Source: Macrostomum hystrix | Lineage: Eukaryota > Platyhelminthes > Macrostomidae | Direction: 5' to 3' | Assembly (NCBI GenBank): GCA_950097015.1 | Contig: CATNEN010000038.1 | Coordinates: forward strand, 5,873,001 to 5,937,000 | Length of the DNA: 64,000 bases | In this document: positions 43,621-56,405 of the stretch, one piece after another | How the letters are laid out: each line of letters starts with the position of its first letter | Numbering within the stretch: the first letter of the stretch is position 1 | Program-made: the position numbers and the translations under genes | Notes under the pieces: generated by a model | Told to the model about the DNA's origin: nothing | The model's database searches: none | What the model saw: the letters and a program-made list of their open reading frames with translations, nothing else

Positions 43621-45984
43621 ATCTACGCTAATTTCGGATTCTAAATTTGCGAATTTAGAATTTCACTGCCAATGAAAGGGAAATGAGCAGCGGAAGTTTA
43701 GTTCTGTCGGCGTGGATTTTATAGCAAGGGGTGCTTTTTGCGCGGTGTTTTAGCTCAGAATTTGACTCGCCATGCTATGACTGGATGGAACTTTGAACCA
43801 ATGAGAAGCAAGATAATAGGATCCCTTCTTATCTCAGCTATATGCACTAATCCTGTGCGTACTAATCCAAGTCCGCTTTGGAAATGAAGACCTCACTGGA
43901 GAAATATGCATTGCTTGTCGAAAAACTTTATAGCCTTTAAAGATTTTGCTTTTGTACTTTCCATCATTTTTACGAGTTGTAATTCATTAGACTCAAAGCA
44001 TTCTTTGGGTTAAAGTTTGGATCTGGGTGCTAATCATTTTTTTTCAAATCCACTCTACTCATAGTCGTCCAGGAAAAGTCGGCTACACCGGCCATTCACC
44101 CAGCATGCTATCTAGTTAGAGCCACGCAAGACAGGCAAAGAACAGAAGACTGTGCTTGGCGAGAGTGCTAAAATTCTCCATTATTTAAGGACGCTTGCCT
44201 GAGCCAAGCAGAGGAAGGAAGGAAGGACAACGAAAAAAAGCAGTGGAGAGGTTCATAATTAGGTGTTCTAGTATAAACGAGATTCAGCTACCGTTAAGTC
44301 AGGAAATAGGGCATTGGAATTCGAATTTTAAGCCTCTTTAAACCAAGTTATTGTAATAATAAAGACTGGTGATTGAGGTCATAGACAATTGACGCCAGAA
44401 ATAGCCAGTCTCTATTGACATTGAAAACCGCAGTGAACAGTAGTCCATTAATGACTGCTGCCAGTGCCACCCATTTGAGACGCGGCAAAATTGGCGGTCA
44501 ATAATTTAGACCATTAATGACCGCTGCTGATGTCTATGGCAAACACCATGACAGACGAATCCTAGAGATGGGAGAGAGAAAAAGTGCAGAGTGTGGAAAG
44601 AGAGCCCTCTTTGTCTATGGTCAAAATCAACACAACTCGAATCAGAGTGATATTAAGACTGTTTTCCGCAGTTTCTTCTTCTCGCCTTCGTTTGCCACTG
44701 CAGTCAGTCCAGACAGCACTTCGAAACCTTCCCACATCGATTGCCATTGGGCAAATTGGTGCTTCTGGGATTCAATGTCGAACTTCGGTGCGGATTTATT
44801 GACGATCTTGCTGGTCATGGTTTTCTCGGTGGCTTAATTGGCTTAGCGTAATAATCCGCTCAGTCGCGGTGGCCGTCTTCAGTATATTTGCATACGGTTA
44901 CAGGCACGCGTATAATTGTCCATGGCCAAAGCCACACAACTAAGGCTGGGGATACACCAGCGCATAGTGAGAACAAAGGAATAAAAAAAGTATCAAAACT
45001 GATGTTTTGCTTAGAACTCATTATGCTGGCAGGGAGCTGGGGCAGTAGCTTGATCTCTCAGTGTTTTATTCAGTCGTCGTTCGCCAAAATACTTTAGAAG
45101 AGCATTCTAATCGGCAATTTTTACGATATTATTATACGAGTATAGTATTATGGTAGCTCGTCAGATTTTCCTAAGAAATCACTTTATGCGGAGCCTGACA
45201 AATTGCAGGAGCCTGGCGCGAATTCCCAAGTGGGAAGCGATAGCAAATACTCTTAGCCATTTGGGAAAGTTCTTCCCAAGAGTGAGTTGCATGATTGCCC
45301 AGTTTGGCAATATAATTTGCATAATTTGTACTTTTAGCCGTTCCCTAACAACGAATATCATATCGTTCTTAAAAAGCAGCGAGGGTCAGAAAAAAACAAG
45401 TATTTTTAGAAAATCTTAAGACAGCATTGCCACGTGGCTTAATAGTGCGTTGGAGGTTTCTGAAGATCGGAGCAGGTGAAAATAATGATTTCTAGAATCC
45501 GCTTTACTATGGCAGAAGCCATTAATTACATATTGGCTTAGGCAAATTCTGACAGACATCACTGACAGCTTACAAGATCAGTGGGGAGCCCTGCCGCCAT
45601 TCATTCATCTCAGAACTGCGTACCGTGAGTCAGGTCATAACTGACTCTCGCGTCATCACCGGGTTGCTCTCTTCTGCTTAATATCTCATCAGAGCTAGAC
45701 TGCTCACAGATCAGACAACTGGAGCTTACATGAAGCCTGGGTGTTGCAGGCCAGCCACAATTTAACTTAATAATTCTATCCAGCTCATCTATTTGCGCGC
45801 AGGCTACCCCACAGTGAAGTTGAGCATAAATAAATAAGAACTGACGCAGACAAGCCTGTGCGAACTGTGTACTATTCCATCCTTGGGACCACCCGGCTGT
45901 TTAAACTGCTGCTTCAGATGCCTTGTCGTTAGAATAAGTGCAACAATTATAAACCATTGTTGGGGATTGCTGAACCTATTTTTA
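43621..45984. other. Intergenic DNA upstream of the dopamine receptor
   Basis: Promoter region of the minus-strand receptor is expected at 43621-44200. Frames at 44517-44837 and 45150-45419 lack support. A TACGAGTA octamer is at about 45137. Confidence 0.4.
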
Positions 45985-46076
45985 GGGGGTGCATGGTAGC
46001 GCGGTCTAACACGCGCTTGCCTCTCGCATCAAGGTCGTTGAGCTCGATTCCGCGGCGAGGCCACGTTTAATTAGGG
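45985..46076 (+). mobile_element. SINE head (S6a), first part of a split SINE
   Basis: It starts GGGGGTGCATGGTAGCGCGG, with the B-box-like GAGCTCGATTCC and 'gcggcgaggccacgttta'. The SINE sequence stops at about 46076 and resumes at about 46911 (S6b). Confidence 0.8.
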
Positions 46077-46910
46077 TGTGTAATCGGCCAAGTTTAATAA
46101 GTAAAGCATTTTTTTGTAAAAAAAATATTTTTATGTTTGTACACTTGTAATAAAATTGAAATTAATTCCTACGTATAATTGTTAAATTCGCGCCGACGCC
46201 AAAAATCATTTTGTTTAAATTACCGTATTTTACGCAATATTGTCACGCATTGGCAAGTCTTGATTTAAATTTGTGAAAAATCAAGACTAAAAAGTCTATA
46301 AACACACGCGAGTTTTGAGTAGAAAAAAACAACGTCGTTTGCACCCGCACGCTCAAATAGTAAAAAAGAAATTCAGATCGAGAATAAAAGCAAGTTTTAT
46401 TTTTCAAATTAAGAGAGAAAGATTCGTGTTAAAGTGTTGGAATTATTCTTCTATACAAGAGGCTGAAAACACGAAGAATTTACGAAGATATTATAAAACA
46501 ACACTAATCTAAGTAAACTAAGTAAACTAATTAAGTACTAAGTAATTTTTTAGTAATTAATTTAATACTAGGTCAACTTAGTAATACAGGATAATTAGCA
46601 AAAATTATATATCAAATAATACTTATAGTTATACTCGTACATTGACAAAGTCAATAAAAGAAGCCGTGACGGATCTGAATCCATGGGAGCCTAATCTGAC
46701 TGCGAAATCATTTTCAGTGGCCTAATAGACCGCTCGTGCAGTAATTAAATCGCTAACTGCATAATCTTGAAATTTAAATACTGGGAAACATTGTTAAAGA
46801 TTGTTAAAGAGTCTAAGAACAAATATAATTTAAATTTTGTTAAAGAGATCAAATAAGATATAGCCCTACACAACTTTGGTGGATTCATTTGGATAAAGAC
46901 TCTACTAAGA
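46077..46910. repeat. Dispersed repeat R2 inserted inside a SINE
   Basis: It shares two blocks with the nested locus at 53610-54425: 'tatatatcaaa....agttatact..tacattgacaaa' through 'accgctcgtgca' (46605-46742), and 'tagccct.....aactttggtggattcatt..gataaa' (46861-46900). Very AT-rich, no coding frame. The end structure is not resolved. Confidence 0.6.
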
Positions 46911-47155
46911 AGCGGAGAGAAGACTTAGGGGTTGTCGTGCAATTCACGCCCTTTGAGGGCCAACCTCCAAGGCTTAGTGAGAGTGTAAACTGCCTGACGA
47001 TTCACTTGTGTAAGCGTGTGTCTGCGTAGAGTATGTGTGCGTGTGTGCTCAGGAGTCAGCAGAATGGACAGTATTCCCCCCCACGCTGGCTGCGTGTCTT
47101 TTGTCACGAATTGTGTGCCAGTACCTAGAGCCCTCCTGCTAAGGTTATTATTACG
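46911..47155 (+). mobile_element. SINE body and tail (S6b), second part of a split SINE
   Basis: It continues the SINE from 'gcggagagaagactta', through 'cgtgcaattcacgccctttg', to 'gagccctcctgc' and a TTATTATTA tail. Same strand and order as S6a, so the two parts are one SINE split by R2. Confidence 0.75.
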
Positions 47156-49124
47156 AGCTATATCAATATCGCAATACCCTAAAACGCATTAAATGCTTTT
47201 ATTCCATGCAATAGAAATTCAGCGGTCAGGTGTGTGGGCGATGCCGTCCAGAAAGCTACTAATTTAGGAGCTGCAACTGTTGGCTAGACAATGTTTCGTT
47301 TTCTGCTCAATGTGAATTGCTGCGCTTGTATTAGGGCCTCGAATTTCTAGTCGAATTCTTTGCTTGAGTTGCACCGGGCTCTAGTTACATCAAGCATGTA
47401 TATCTGCGAGACTGGAGTGACGGCGTATCGAAGTGAGACCTACTCAATCAGCTCTTCTCCTCCGCTAGCGGAGCTGCGGGCAGGTCCCCAGGCCCTGCGG
47501 GCTGTTAGACGAGTTCCATGCGCAGTGAGGCGAGCTGCCGATGCACTCGGCACAGGCCGGAGTCATGCAGCTCCGCTGGCCACTTCAGCCTGTGACGCGC
47601 AATAGCGAGAGGAAAAGAGACGCAATGAGGCCTTGAGAGAAGCGCTCACTCAAGTGGGCGTCCGTCGACCCTCTTAACCCAATGCAAGGCCGTTGCGTCT
47701 CCCCATTCCTTAGCTGGGAGTTTTTGGTCATGCGTGAAAATACACAACAAGACTTTCGCCTGAAACTGCAGCTGGCCGGGTGGCATTTCTTCACAGAGTT
47801 TCTATGAAAACTCAGACCTACCGGGCTTCGAGTAGTTGCGAGACCTTTTCAACCTCAAAATATTGCAGTTCATAAGAATGAAAAGCTTGTTAAGAGCTCT
47901 TAGGGGAGTCCTAGCTGGTGACACCGGAAAGAAGCGGCACCTGTTAGCCCCTAGTAACCAACATAAAGCGGAAAATAATTCACAAGGCGTTTATTTTAGT
48001 CATCGAGGCGTTCGACGCAAATCAGGCGACAAATGAATGGGCTAATTATATGAAACTTGAGCTGCCACAGTAAATATAATTTATTTAATGTAACGATAGA
48101 AAAGCTAACTTTAAGGTGCACGCTGACGATGTAATATTTTGCTATCAGCAAGAAACAATTAAAATGGGTTCAGAGAGAAGACTGGCAGGGAATTCACCGT
48201 CAAAGAAAAACGGTAAACAGAAAATGGGACGTAAGGAGCTCTGATATTTAGCCCTCAAATTAGTACTTTTAAAATAGCATACACGACGAGAATAATGAAC
48301 TAGAGAAACTGTCAAGTGTGTTTCTATAAATAGAAACTGACGTAAGACAACCAAAGGAACAGGCACATGAAAATGGGGTTTTTAGCTAAAAATAGCACTG
48401 ACTTCACTGTATGCAGGACATATGTAGGGAGCGCGCGAGTGGAGCCGGCGGGAATCAAGCATGGAACAAAGAACATGGTATAGTAAGAGACTATAGAATG
48501 TTAGCAAACGAATTGGCAAGCCTACATAGGAAACGTGTGTAAATGAGTTACTTAATAAATGTAACACACTAGGGACTCGCTTCACAAGTAAAGCGAATAC
48601 AGAAGACATTACCTGTGTCAGGTAAAGTGAGGCTTGTTAAGCCTGATGAGGCCTAACTTACGGCTCATAGCGAAGAAATTATCACGAACTGGCCCGCAAA
48701 GAGGCGTGGTTTCGGACGGAGTCGCTATTTTCGGATGCAGCAGTCTGCCTCAGTCTCCGAGGGTGGTCAATGCGATACCCTTGTCTCTATAACCATCTGC
48801 TTTAGCCTGCTGAAACGGATAGCTTCAGTGGAACAGTCTTTGTGTTTTAAAAATGACGCATTTAGAAAGATACAATCAAGTACTGTTTAATTGCTCAAAT
48901 CCTAGCGAAATTAGCAAAATAAAAAATCGATACAAATGATTAAATCTGCTTAAACAATCATTTTGCCATTTTCCTAATCTGGATATTTATTAAAAGCTAT
49001 TCAATCCAAAATGGCGAGTCTGCGATGGCCAATAAGAACATCGCAAAAGTCAATGGGAGATCCTATATGATTCAGGCTTAGGTAAGATCCTAATAATTGC
49101 ATGAGAATTTGCTTTCCTGTTTTA
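47156..49124. other. Intergenic DNA with a possible RT scrap
   Basis: At 48110-48235 (plus) a short frame reads FKVHADDVIFCYQQE, reminiscent of the [YF]ADD box of an RT, but no other RT block was found. A GC-rich patch at 47450-47600 is unassigned. No gene supported. Confidence 0.3.
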
Positions 49125-52100
49125 CTGTATGGGAATGTGTGTGGGAACTGTATGGGAATGTGTGTGGGAACTGTATGGGAATGTCTGTGGGAACTGTATG
49201 GGAATGGGTGCGGGAACTGTCTGGGAATGTGTGTGGGAACTGTATGGGAATGGGTGCGGGAACTGTATGGGAATGTCTGTGGGAACTGTATGGGAATGTG
49301 TGTGGGAACTGTCTGGGAATGGGTGTGGGAACTGTCTGGGAATGGGTGCGGGAACTGTATGGGAATGTGTGTGGGAACTGTATGGGAATGTGTGTGGGAA
49401 CTGCATGGGAATGTGTGTGGGAACTGTCTGGGAATGTGTGTGGGAACTGTATGGGAATGTGTGTGGGAACTGTATGGGAATGTGTGTGGGAATTGTATGG
49501 GAATGTGTGTGGGAACTGTATGGGAATGGGTGCGGGAACTGTATGGGAATGTCTGTGGGAACTGTATGGGAATGTGTGTGGGAACTGTATGGGAATGGGT
49601 GCGGGAACTGTATGGGAATGTGTGTGGGAACTGTATGGGAATGTCTGTGGGAACTGCATGGGAATGTCTGTGGGAACTGTATGGGAATGTGTGGGGGAAC
49701 TGTATGGGAATGTGTGTGGGAACTGTATGGGAATGTGTGTGGGAACTGTATGGGAATGTGTGTGGGAACTGTATGGGAATGTCTGTGGGAACTGTATGGG
49801 AATGTGTGTGGGAACTGTATGGGAATGTGTGTGGGAACTGTATGGAAATGTGTGTGGGAACTGTATGGGAATGTGTGTGGGAACTGTATGGGAATGTGTG
49901 TGGGAACTGTATGGGAATGTCTGTGGGAACTGTATGGGAATGGGTGCAGGAACTGTATGGGAATGTGTGTGGGAACTGTATGGGAATGTCTGCGGGAACT
50001 GTATGGGAATGTGTGTGGGAACTGTATGGGAATGTGTGTGGGAATTGTATGGGAATGTGTGTGGGAACTGTGTGGGAATGTGTGTGGGAACTGTATGGGA
50101 ATGTGTGTGGGAACTGTATGGGAATGTGTGTGGGAACTGTATGGGAATGTGTGTGGGAACTGTATGGGAATGTGTGTGGGAACTGTATGGGAATGTGTGT
50201 GGGAACTGTCTGGGAATGTGTGTGGGAACTGTATGGGAATGGGTGCGGGAACTGTATGGGAATGTCTGTGGGAACTGTATGGGAATGGGTGTGGGAACTG
50301 TCTGGGAATGGGTGCGGGAACTGTATGGGAATGTGTGTGGGAACTGTATGGGAATGTGTGTGGGAACTGTATGGGAATGTGTGTGGGAACTGTATGGAAA
50401 TGTGTGTGGGAACTGTATGGGAATGTGTGTGGGAACTGTATGGGAATGTGTGTGGGAACTGTATGGGAATGTGTGTGGGAACTGTCTGGGAATGGGTGCG
50501 GGAATTGTATGGGAATGTGTGTGGGAACTGTCTGGGAATGTGTGTAGGAGCTGTCTGGGAATGTGTGTGGGAACTGTATGGGAATGGGTGCGGGAACTGT
50601 ATGGGAATGTGTGTGGGAACTGTATGGGAATGGGTGCGGGAACTGTATGGGAATGTGTGTGGGAACTGTATGGGAATGTGTGTGGGAACTGTATGGGAAT
50701 GTCTGTGGGAACTGTATGGGAATGTCTGCGGGAACTGTATGGGAATGTGTGTGGGAACTGTATGGGAATGTGTGTGGGAACTGTATGGGAATGTGTGTGG
50801 GAACTGTATGGGAATGGGTGCGGGAACTGTATGGGAATGTGTGTGGGAACTGTATGGGAATGGGTGCGGGAACTGTATGGGAATGTGTGTGGGAACTGTA
50901 TGGGAATGTGTGTGGGAACTGTATGGGAATGTCTGTGGGAACTGTATGGGAATGTGTGTGGGAACTGTATGGGAATGTCTGTGGGAACTGTGTGGGAATG
51001 TGTGTGGGAACTGTGTGGGAATGTGTGTGGGAACTGTATGGGAATGTGTGTGGGAACTGTATGGGAATGTGTGTGGGAACTGTATGGGAATGTGTGTGGG
51101 AACTGTATGGGAATGTGTGTGGGAACTGTATGGGAATGGGTGCGGGAACTGTATGGGAATGTGTGTGGGAACTGTATGGGAATGGGTGCGGGAACTGTAT
51201 GGGAATGTGTGTGGGAACTGTATGGGAATGTGTGTGGGAACTGTATGGGAATGTCTGTGGGAACTGTATGGGAATGTGTGTGGGAACTGTCTGGGAATGG
51301 GTGCGGGAATTGTATGGGAATGTGTGTGGGAACTGTCTGGGAATGTGTGTGGGAGCTGTCTGGGAATGTGTGTGGGAACTGTATGGGAATGGGTGCGGGA
51401 ACTGTATGGGAATGTGTGTGGGAACTGTATGGGAATGGGTGCGGGAACTGTATGGGAATGTGTGTGGGAACTGTATGGGAATGTGTGTGGGAACTGTATG
51501 GGAATGTCTGTGGGAACTGTATGGGAATGTCTGCGGGAACTGTATGGGAATGTGTGTGGGAACTGTATGGGAATGTGTGTGGGAACTGTATGGGAATGTG
51601 TGTGGGAACTGTATGGGAATGGGTGCGGGAACTGTATGGGAATGTGTGTGGGAACTGTATGGGAATGTGTGTGGGAACTGTATGGGAATGTGTGTGGGAA
51701 CTGTATGGGAATGTGTGTGGGAACTGTATGGGAATGTCTGTGGGAACTGTACGGGAATGTGTGTGGGAACTGTATGGGAATGTGTGTGGGAGCTGTCTGG
51801 GAATGTGTGTGGGAACTGTATGGGAATGTGTGTGGGAGCTGTCTAGGAATGGGTGCGGGAACTGTATGGGAATGTGTGTGGGAACTGTATGGGAATGTGT
51901 GTGGGAACTGTATGGGAATGTGTGTGGGAACTGTATGGGAATGTGTGTGGGAACTGTATGGGAATGTCTGTGGGAACTGTACGGGAATGTGTGTGGGAAC
52001 TGTATGGGAATGTCTGTGGGAACTGTACGGGAATGTGTGTGGGAACTGTATGGGAATGTCTGTGGGAACTGTCTGGGAATGTGTGTGGGAACTGTATGGG

Positions 52101-52160
52101 AATGTGTGTGGGAGCTGTCTAGGAATGGGTGCGGGAACTGTATGGGAATGGGTGTGGGAA
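49125..52160. repeat. 23-bp minisatellite, ~132 copies, 3.0 kb
   Basis: The unit GGGAATGTGTGTGGGAACTGTAT has a few recurrent variants: GGTGCGGG and GTCTGTGGG in the middle, and TCT or TGT for the final TAT. G runs are confined to the plus strand. Since 23 is not divisible by 3, every 69 bases the same 23-residue peptide is produced in all three frames. The unit has no stop in any register on either strand, giving open frames of about 1000 codons. These are not genes. Blocks recur at exact multiples of the unit: 805 bases (35 units) and 276 bases (12 units). Confidence 0.97.
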
Positions 52161-52946
52161 GTCCAGGTCATGGCTAGTGAGAACTAGCTAGACCTCAAGC
52201 AAGTTTCGGACTTTTGATAAAAGATGGCCATCAAGAAGCGGTCCAAAAGTGCTGCAAACTTTTTACTCAAATCCGGCAGTGCTCGAGCTGAGCAAATACT
52301 TGGAAGTTGACAGCGTCTGTTGAGCTCCTGCCGTTCGCGCCGCCTGAGGCCCTGAAGTGTTAATTACTCGTTGGAATCCATTGGGAAGGGCGGAAGGCGG
52401 TGGAGTAGGACTCATTTGCATTCGCGGTAGCTCTCTCTCCCCTCTCTGGCTGGCAGGCGATAAAATAAGGAAGAAAGCAGGACAGCGGAAGACGAGAGGA
52501 AGGCGGCAACCGTTCAAAGCCTGGCGGAGCCACTGAATTGATTATTTGGATTCGAAAGAGGAACAAGACTGCTCAAGACTGGACTCTCGCTTTCATTTGC
52601 CAAAGGAATTCGAATCCTAAGCCAAATCTCTGCGGGGCATTTTGTTATTTGAGTCATTTGAATTGCGACTTGTGTGCTCTCGGACATTCGTTAATCTAAT
52701 TAAAAGTGCAAGATTGAAAATTTAACATGGCTCGATTTTTCGGACATTTTTGCTCATCTAGAACATTACTCATTGCTCATTACTGAGTAATGACTGCGGT
52801 TGCTGCATTTCGATAAAAAATTTGCTCACAAGGGGATAGCAAATTTTCTAAATGTACCGATTTCTTAAGCAAGAAACGGTCGAAACGATGATCTTCCATT
52901 AGGGTTGATATTTTGATAATGGATGTTAACGTCTATGCGCACTCAC
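52161..52946. other. Intergenic DNA right of the minisatellite
   Basis: Minus frames at 52263-52566 are overlapping and lack domains. Nothing supported. Confidence 0.35.
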
Positions 52947-53040
52947 CGCCCCAGTCTGTCTGGTTGTAGTAGTTGGGAGTTCGTCCGTCAAACTGCAGAC
53001 ATGCGAAGTGGCACGGACCCGAAATGCAGGGCCGAAGCAT
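52947..53040 (-). CDS. Possible short first coding exon of an unidentified Cys-rich protein
   Basis: On the minus strand, an ATG at 53040 opens a 31-codon stretch rich in Cys and aromatic residues (LRPCISGPCHFACLQF, then NYYNQTDWG). It runs directly into a consensus donor, GTGAGT, at 52946. A TATAAA-like sequence lies just upstream. No second exon was identified, so this is only a candidate. Confidence 0.25.
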
Positions 53041-53479
53041 GCAGCAGGTGATTTATATGCGGTTTGATGCCTACAGTCAGTTTTCGATAAGATGCTGAGT
53101 GTGTGGCGAGATTGGAAGCTACTTGTAGTAATTCTCTCAAACTCAATTATAAGATTTGATCACTGATCTCACATTCATCCTCCCGAGCTAAAATCGCAAA
53201 TCACTTCATGGAATCAACCGCTCGAAATCCCATCCACGGCCCACCACTAGTCGAGGAGGGATTACGCAGTGCATTTCAAAAAACGGCTTCAGTCGATGGG
53301 CCTTTAGAGGGCTATGATTACTTGTCATAAAACCCGGCTGAGCTATTTGGCTTTCCTTCCAAAATTTTATTAAGAGTAGAAACACCATGCTGCTTTCCCA
53401 CTGGCGAATGACCACGGCGGATACTTTATATACCCGCTGCCTACTTCACGACAGCTCCCAAACCGAATGGCCGATTTTC
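53041..53479. other. Intergenic DNA
   Basis: No gene or shared repeat recognised. Confidence 0.35.
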
Positions 53480-54690
53480 GTGAAAGTCCACCATCTGAAT
53501 CAAAATTTTTCGTCCTTTAGGATGAACCAACTTTCAAAGCTGTCCGATTCAGCATCGTTGAGACATCCAGCAATTTTTATCAAAGACCCTCGTGACAACT
53601 GTTGTTGACATATTTGTGAAAAACTATCAGAAACATATATCAAATTTTCTTTAAAGTTATACATTGACAAATTCACTAAGAGAAGTCGTGACCCTCAGAA
53701 TCATTGGAAACGCCTAACTCAGACTGGGGAAGTAACAGATAGCCTTAAACCGCTCGTGCAAAGAACGCTACCACCACAGTAAAACATATACTCGTATTTC
53801 TAAGGAATAGGTAAGAGATTTTAAAAAGAGTATATTATTATTATTATTATTAAAACGCGCACGCCATCTATGGGTGCTGATTTTTTTTGACAGCAAATAT
53901 TTTAATGGTAAACAAAAAACATTACATAAAAAGCGAAGTTTTGAAGGATTCAACTATTGAGCTGGGAAGGGAAAAGCAAAAGCAAAGGTATTAAAAATAA
54001 GAGCAGCAAAAACACAAGGGACGCAAGGAATAAAACAAAATATGAAATATATATTGTTAAATTTAAAACGAGCACGTAGTCTCAGGGCAGCTGTTCCCTT
54101 ATTTTAGAGATATCTATGATGTACTTTGCTAAAGCTTCAATGGTTTCCCTATCGTCTTGAGCCACTATGTATTATAGTTAGATTTCTCTTCTGCTGTTAA
54201 GGATATGAAATTGGGAGTTTTCCCAGAAATTTCCTTCTCAAAATCTCAATATATAGTAATACCAAGAAATCAATATCAAATATACTGTTAGAATATATAC
54301 CAGAGTTTACAAAGATACTAACAGCAAGTGAGAAGTTGAATTTAGAAGTAGAGCCCTGTGTCAATTTTGGTGGCATCATTGGGATAGCAACTTCACAAAG
54401 AAGTTAGGCCGGCGACAGAATTAACACAATATAATCGAGAAGAATAGCCGATATAGTTACAATATGAAATTTTGAGATCAGAAAAATTGTCTTTATTGAA
54501 CATCCCGACGATAATTGTTGAATCTCTACGACGCCGATGTTTTCTTATTCTGGAACTTTTTATATCGGATAGAGGGGAAACATTTAGCCTGGGTTCTGGA
54601 TTTTTATGCAATTGGTTGAATATTTTCGGAGAAATAGGAAAAACTGTGTATCTGAGATACCCCGTAGTCTTTATTCTTTCTCCTGTTAAT
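53480..54690 (+). repeat. Nested repeat block: R1 containing R2 containing a LINE
   Basis: The R1 left block is at 53520-53606 ('aactttcaaagctgtccgat...accctcgtgacaact') and the R1 right block at 54432-54640 ('agccgatatagttacaatatgaaattttg...attggttgaatatttt'). In the other two R1 copies these blocks are only about 60-90 bases apart. Between them lie the R2 blocks (53630-53765 and 54340-54400), and between those the LINE 3' end at 53835-54255. Confidence 0.6.
53835..54255 (-). mobile_element. LINE 3' end, sibling of the copy at 21310-22040
   Basis: The minus strand has the (AAT)n tail at 53835-53852, the shared 3' UTR ('cagcacccatagatggcgtg' next to the tail), and the same C-terminal codons ('gtcttgagccactatgtat' on plus at about 54155-54175). 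The coding part carries indels and is cut off at about 54255, so it is a dead-on-arrival 5'-truncated insertion. Confidence 0.8.
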
Positions 54691-56282
54691 GAAAATGGTT
54701 ATATCGTCCAAAAGAACGACAATTGACGAGCCAGATAGTTTTTTAAAAATGCGGACGCGCTACTGAAAGTAGAATATTTAGTTTCTCTATAAATTTCTGA
54801 AAGAAAAAAATTAATTAGGCTAAAAGCTTAGACAAAAAGCTTTTCTTAAAGAACGATCGATAAAGGGTGAACTTTCTCGGACCAAATTCCTGCAGAGGGC
54901 AGGTAAAAAAACGGCATCGATGAAAACGCCAAATCAGGAACGAGCAAAAAGGCACTGAACATTTCGCTTTCAATTTTCCATAGTCTCTGCCGCAGAACAC
55001 AACGGTACTACGAGCTATATTTCATGCTGACGATAGTGTCACCAGGCTTAAAGAAGTCGTGAATGTTTTACTAAAAACACTCGTAAATGATTCACGGCAA
55101 AGAAGGGTCTTCAAAGTAGCCACGTACTACGCAGCGCTGTTTCGAAGCGGTCGTGAATTATTACTCAGCTAAGTCGTTGGGAGCCTGATATGCCGGGTGA
55201 CTAGGCGGTGTCCAGTTCGGCTCGTCAGTCATTGTGCAAGAGATGTATTCTGTCTAAGAAGACTGTGCTAATTAGACGCCTGTACAGACTCAACCGTGCA
55301 GTTTTGTGGATTATGGGCGAGACTTTTTGAGGGCTACGCGACCATTACGGGAGCGCCCGTTTCAACGCCGCACCGAGGCAGAGCGGGCGGGGACGCGAAG
55401 TCTCTACAACAGCTGGCAGCCAGGCACAGGAGCACCGATACAGATCCGCCATGGAAGACTAACAGTGGACTTTGCCAAGCATTTTAACCGCCCCGAAATT
55501 TTGCTGCAAGCTGCATGGCCACGAGATATAAGCTCCACAGCAGGTTAAAACTCGCCGCCAATACACAAAAGAGATGAATGCACAGCACACACACAAACAC
55601 AGATACGCACAGAGAAAATTTATGCCAGCAGAGCAAAGGCCAGAGCATTTAGTCAGTAGGATATGGTCCCGGGTATGTTCTATTAGTGTGCTGACCATTT
55701 AGTCAACTTCTGTAGTATCTCGGCCCTCATTGTGTGTTATTGGAGGCATTCGCTGTGGCATTCTGAAATAGGTTCTGTACAGTTCATTCCCGGCTCCCGC
55801 CGCCCTCATCCCAAAACGAGTGTGTCCGCTTTGCCTCCCAGTTGGCAGTCAGCTGTTCAAAGGCTAGTAATCACCGGCCGCGAGCTTGGCATTTTCATAC
55901 AGTCGGCGGGGTTTTAGCTGTGGCCCAGTCTATGCTGTTTGGCAGGCTTTTCACTTTGCAATATGACCGAGAAGTTGTAAGGTTAGGACTTAGGTAAGGT
56001 TAGGTTAGGCACAGGCTTAGGGTGCGAATGAACGGAATGCAATTAAGTCATGCGGTGAACTGCATCACAGTGAAACACATTTTTCCTGATACTGTATAGA
56101 TAACTGTCTGAACATTTGAGAAGCTTAAGCTCTCTGCTCGGCAACAGAAAATAATTAATTGTTGCTTATAAACTACGGATTCTCGCTTTCAAAATCTGAC
56201 CACCGCAGTAAAGCGCCTGAGCTCGAACCCGTGACGTGACTAGGCCATATTCGTGTAGCGTGCAATAATGCTTGCGGGTTTT
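54691..56282. other. Intergenic DNA
   Basis: A plus-strand GC-richer stretch at 55290-55550 has two overlapping open frames without a recognisable domain; I see no way to choose between them. The rest is AT-rich. Confidence 0.35.
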
Positions 56283-56405
56283 GTCGTGCAATTAACGCAC
56301 TTTAGGGCGAACTCCGATGAAACAGTTAGAGTGTACACTGCCTGACGATGACGATTCAGGGCAGATGTACTGCACACCTGTGCGGTGCCCTGTGTGTGCG
56401 TATCG
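56283..56405 (+). mobile_element. SINE internal fragment (S8)
   Basis: It matches the SINE body from 'gtcgtgcaattaacgcac' through 'gagtgtacactgcctgacga' and 'cagggcagatgta'. Head and tail are missing. Confidence 0.7.

Noticed and set aside
45985-46060. Possible tRNA gene (A and B box sequences)
   Set aside because: The same head is attached to the SINE body in full-length copies and cannot form a proper tRNA cloverleaf 3' half; it is a SINE head.
48110-48235. HADD motif as a reverse transcriptase
   Set aside because: Only one short block resembles RT; no neighbouring RT blocks in any frame, so a LINE call is not supported.
49001-52187. Open frames of more than 1000 codons on both strands, Cys/Trp-rich on plus and His/Pro-rich on minus
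   Set aside because: They are the arithmetic result of a stop-free 23-bp tandem unit; the same peptide appears in all frames and the frames overlap.
55296-55550. Two overlapping plus frames (63 and 80 codons)
   Set aside because: Protein-like composition but no recognisable family, no clear splice sites and mutual overlap, so no gene was called.
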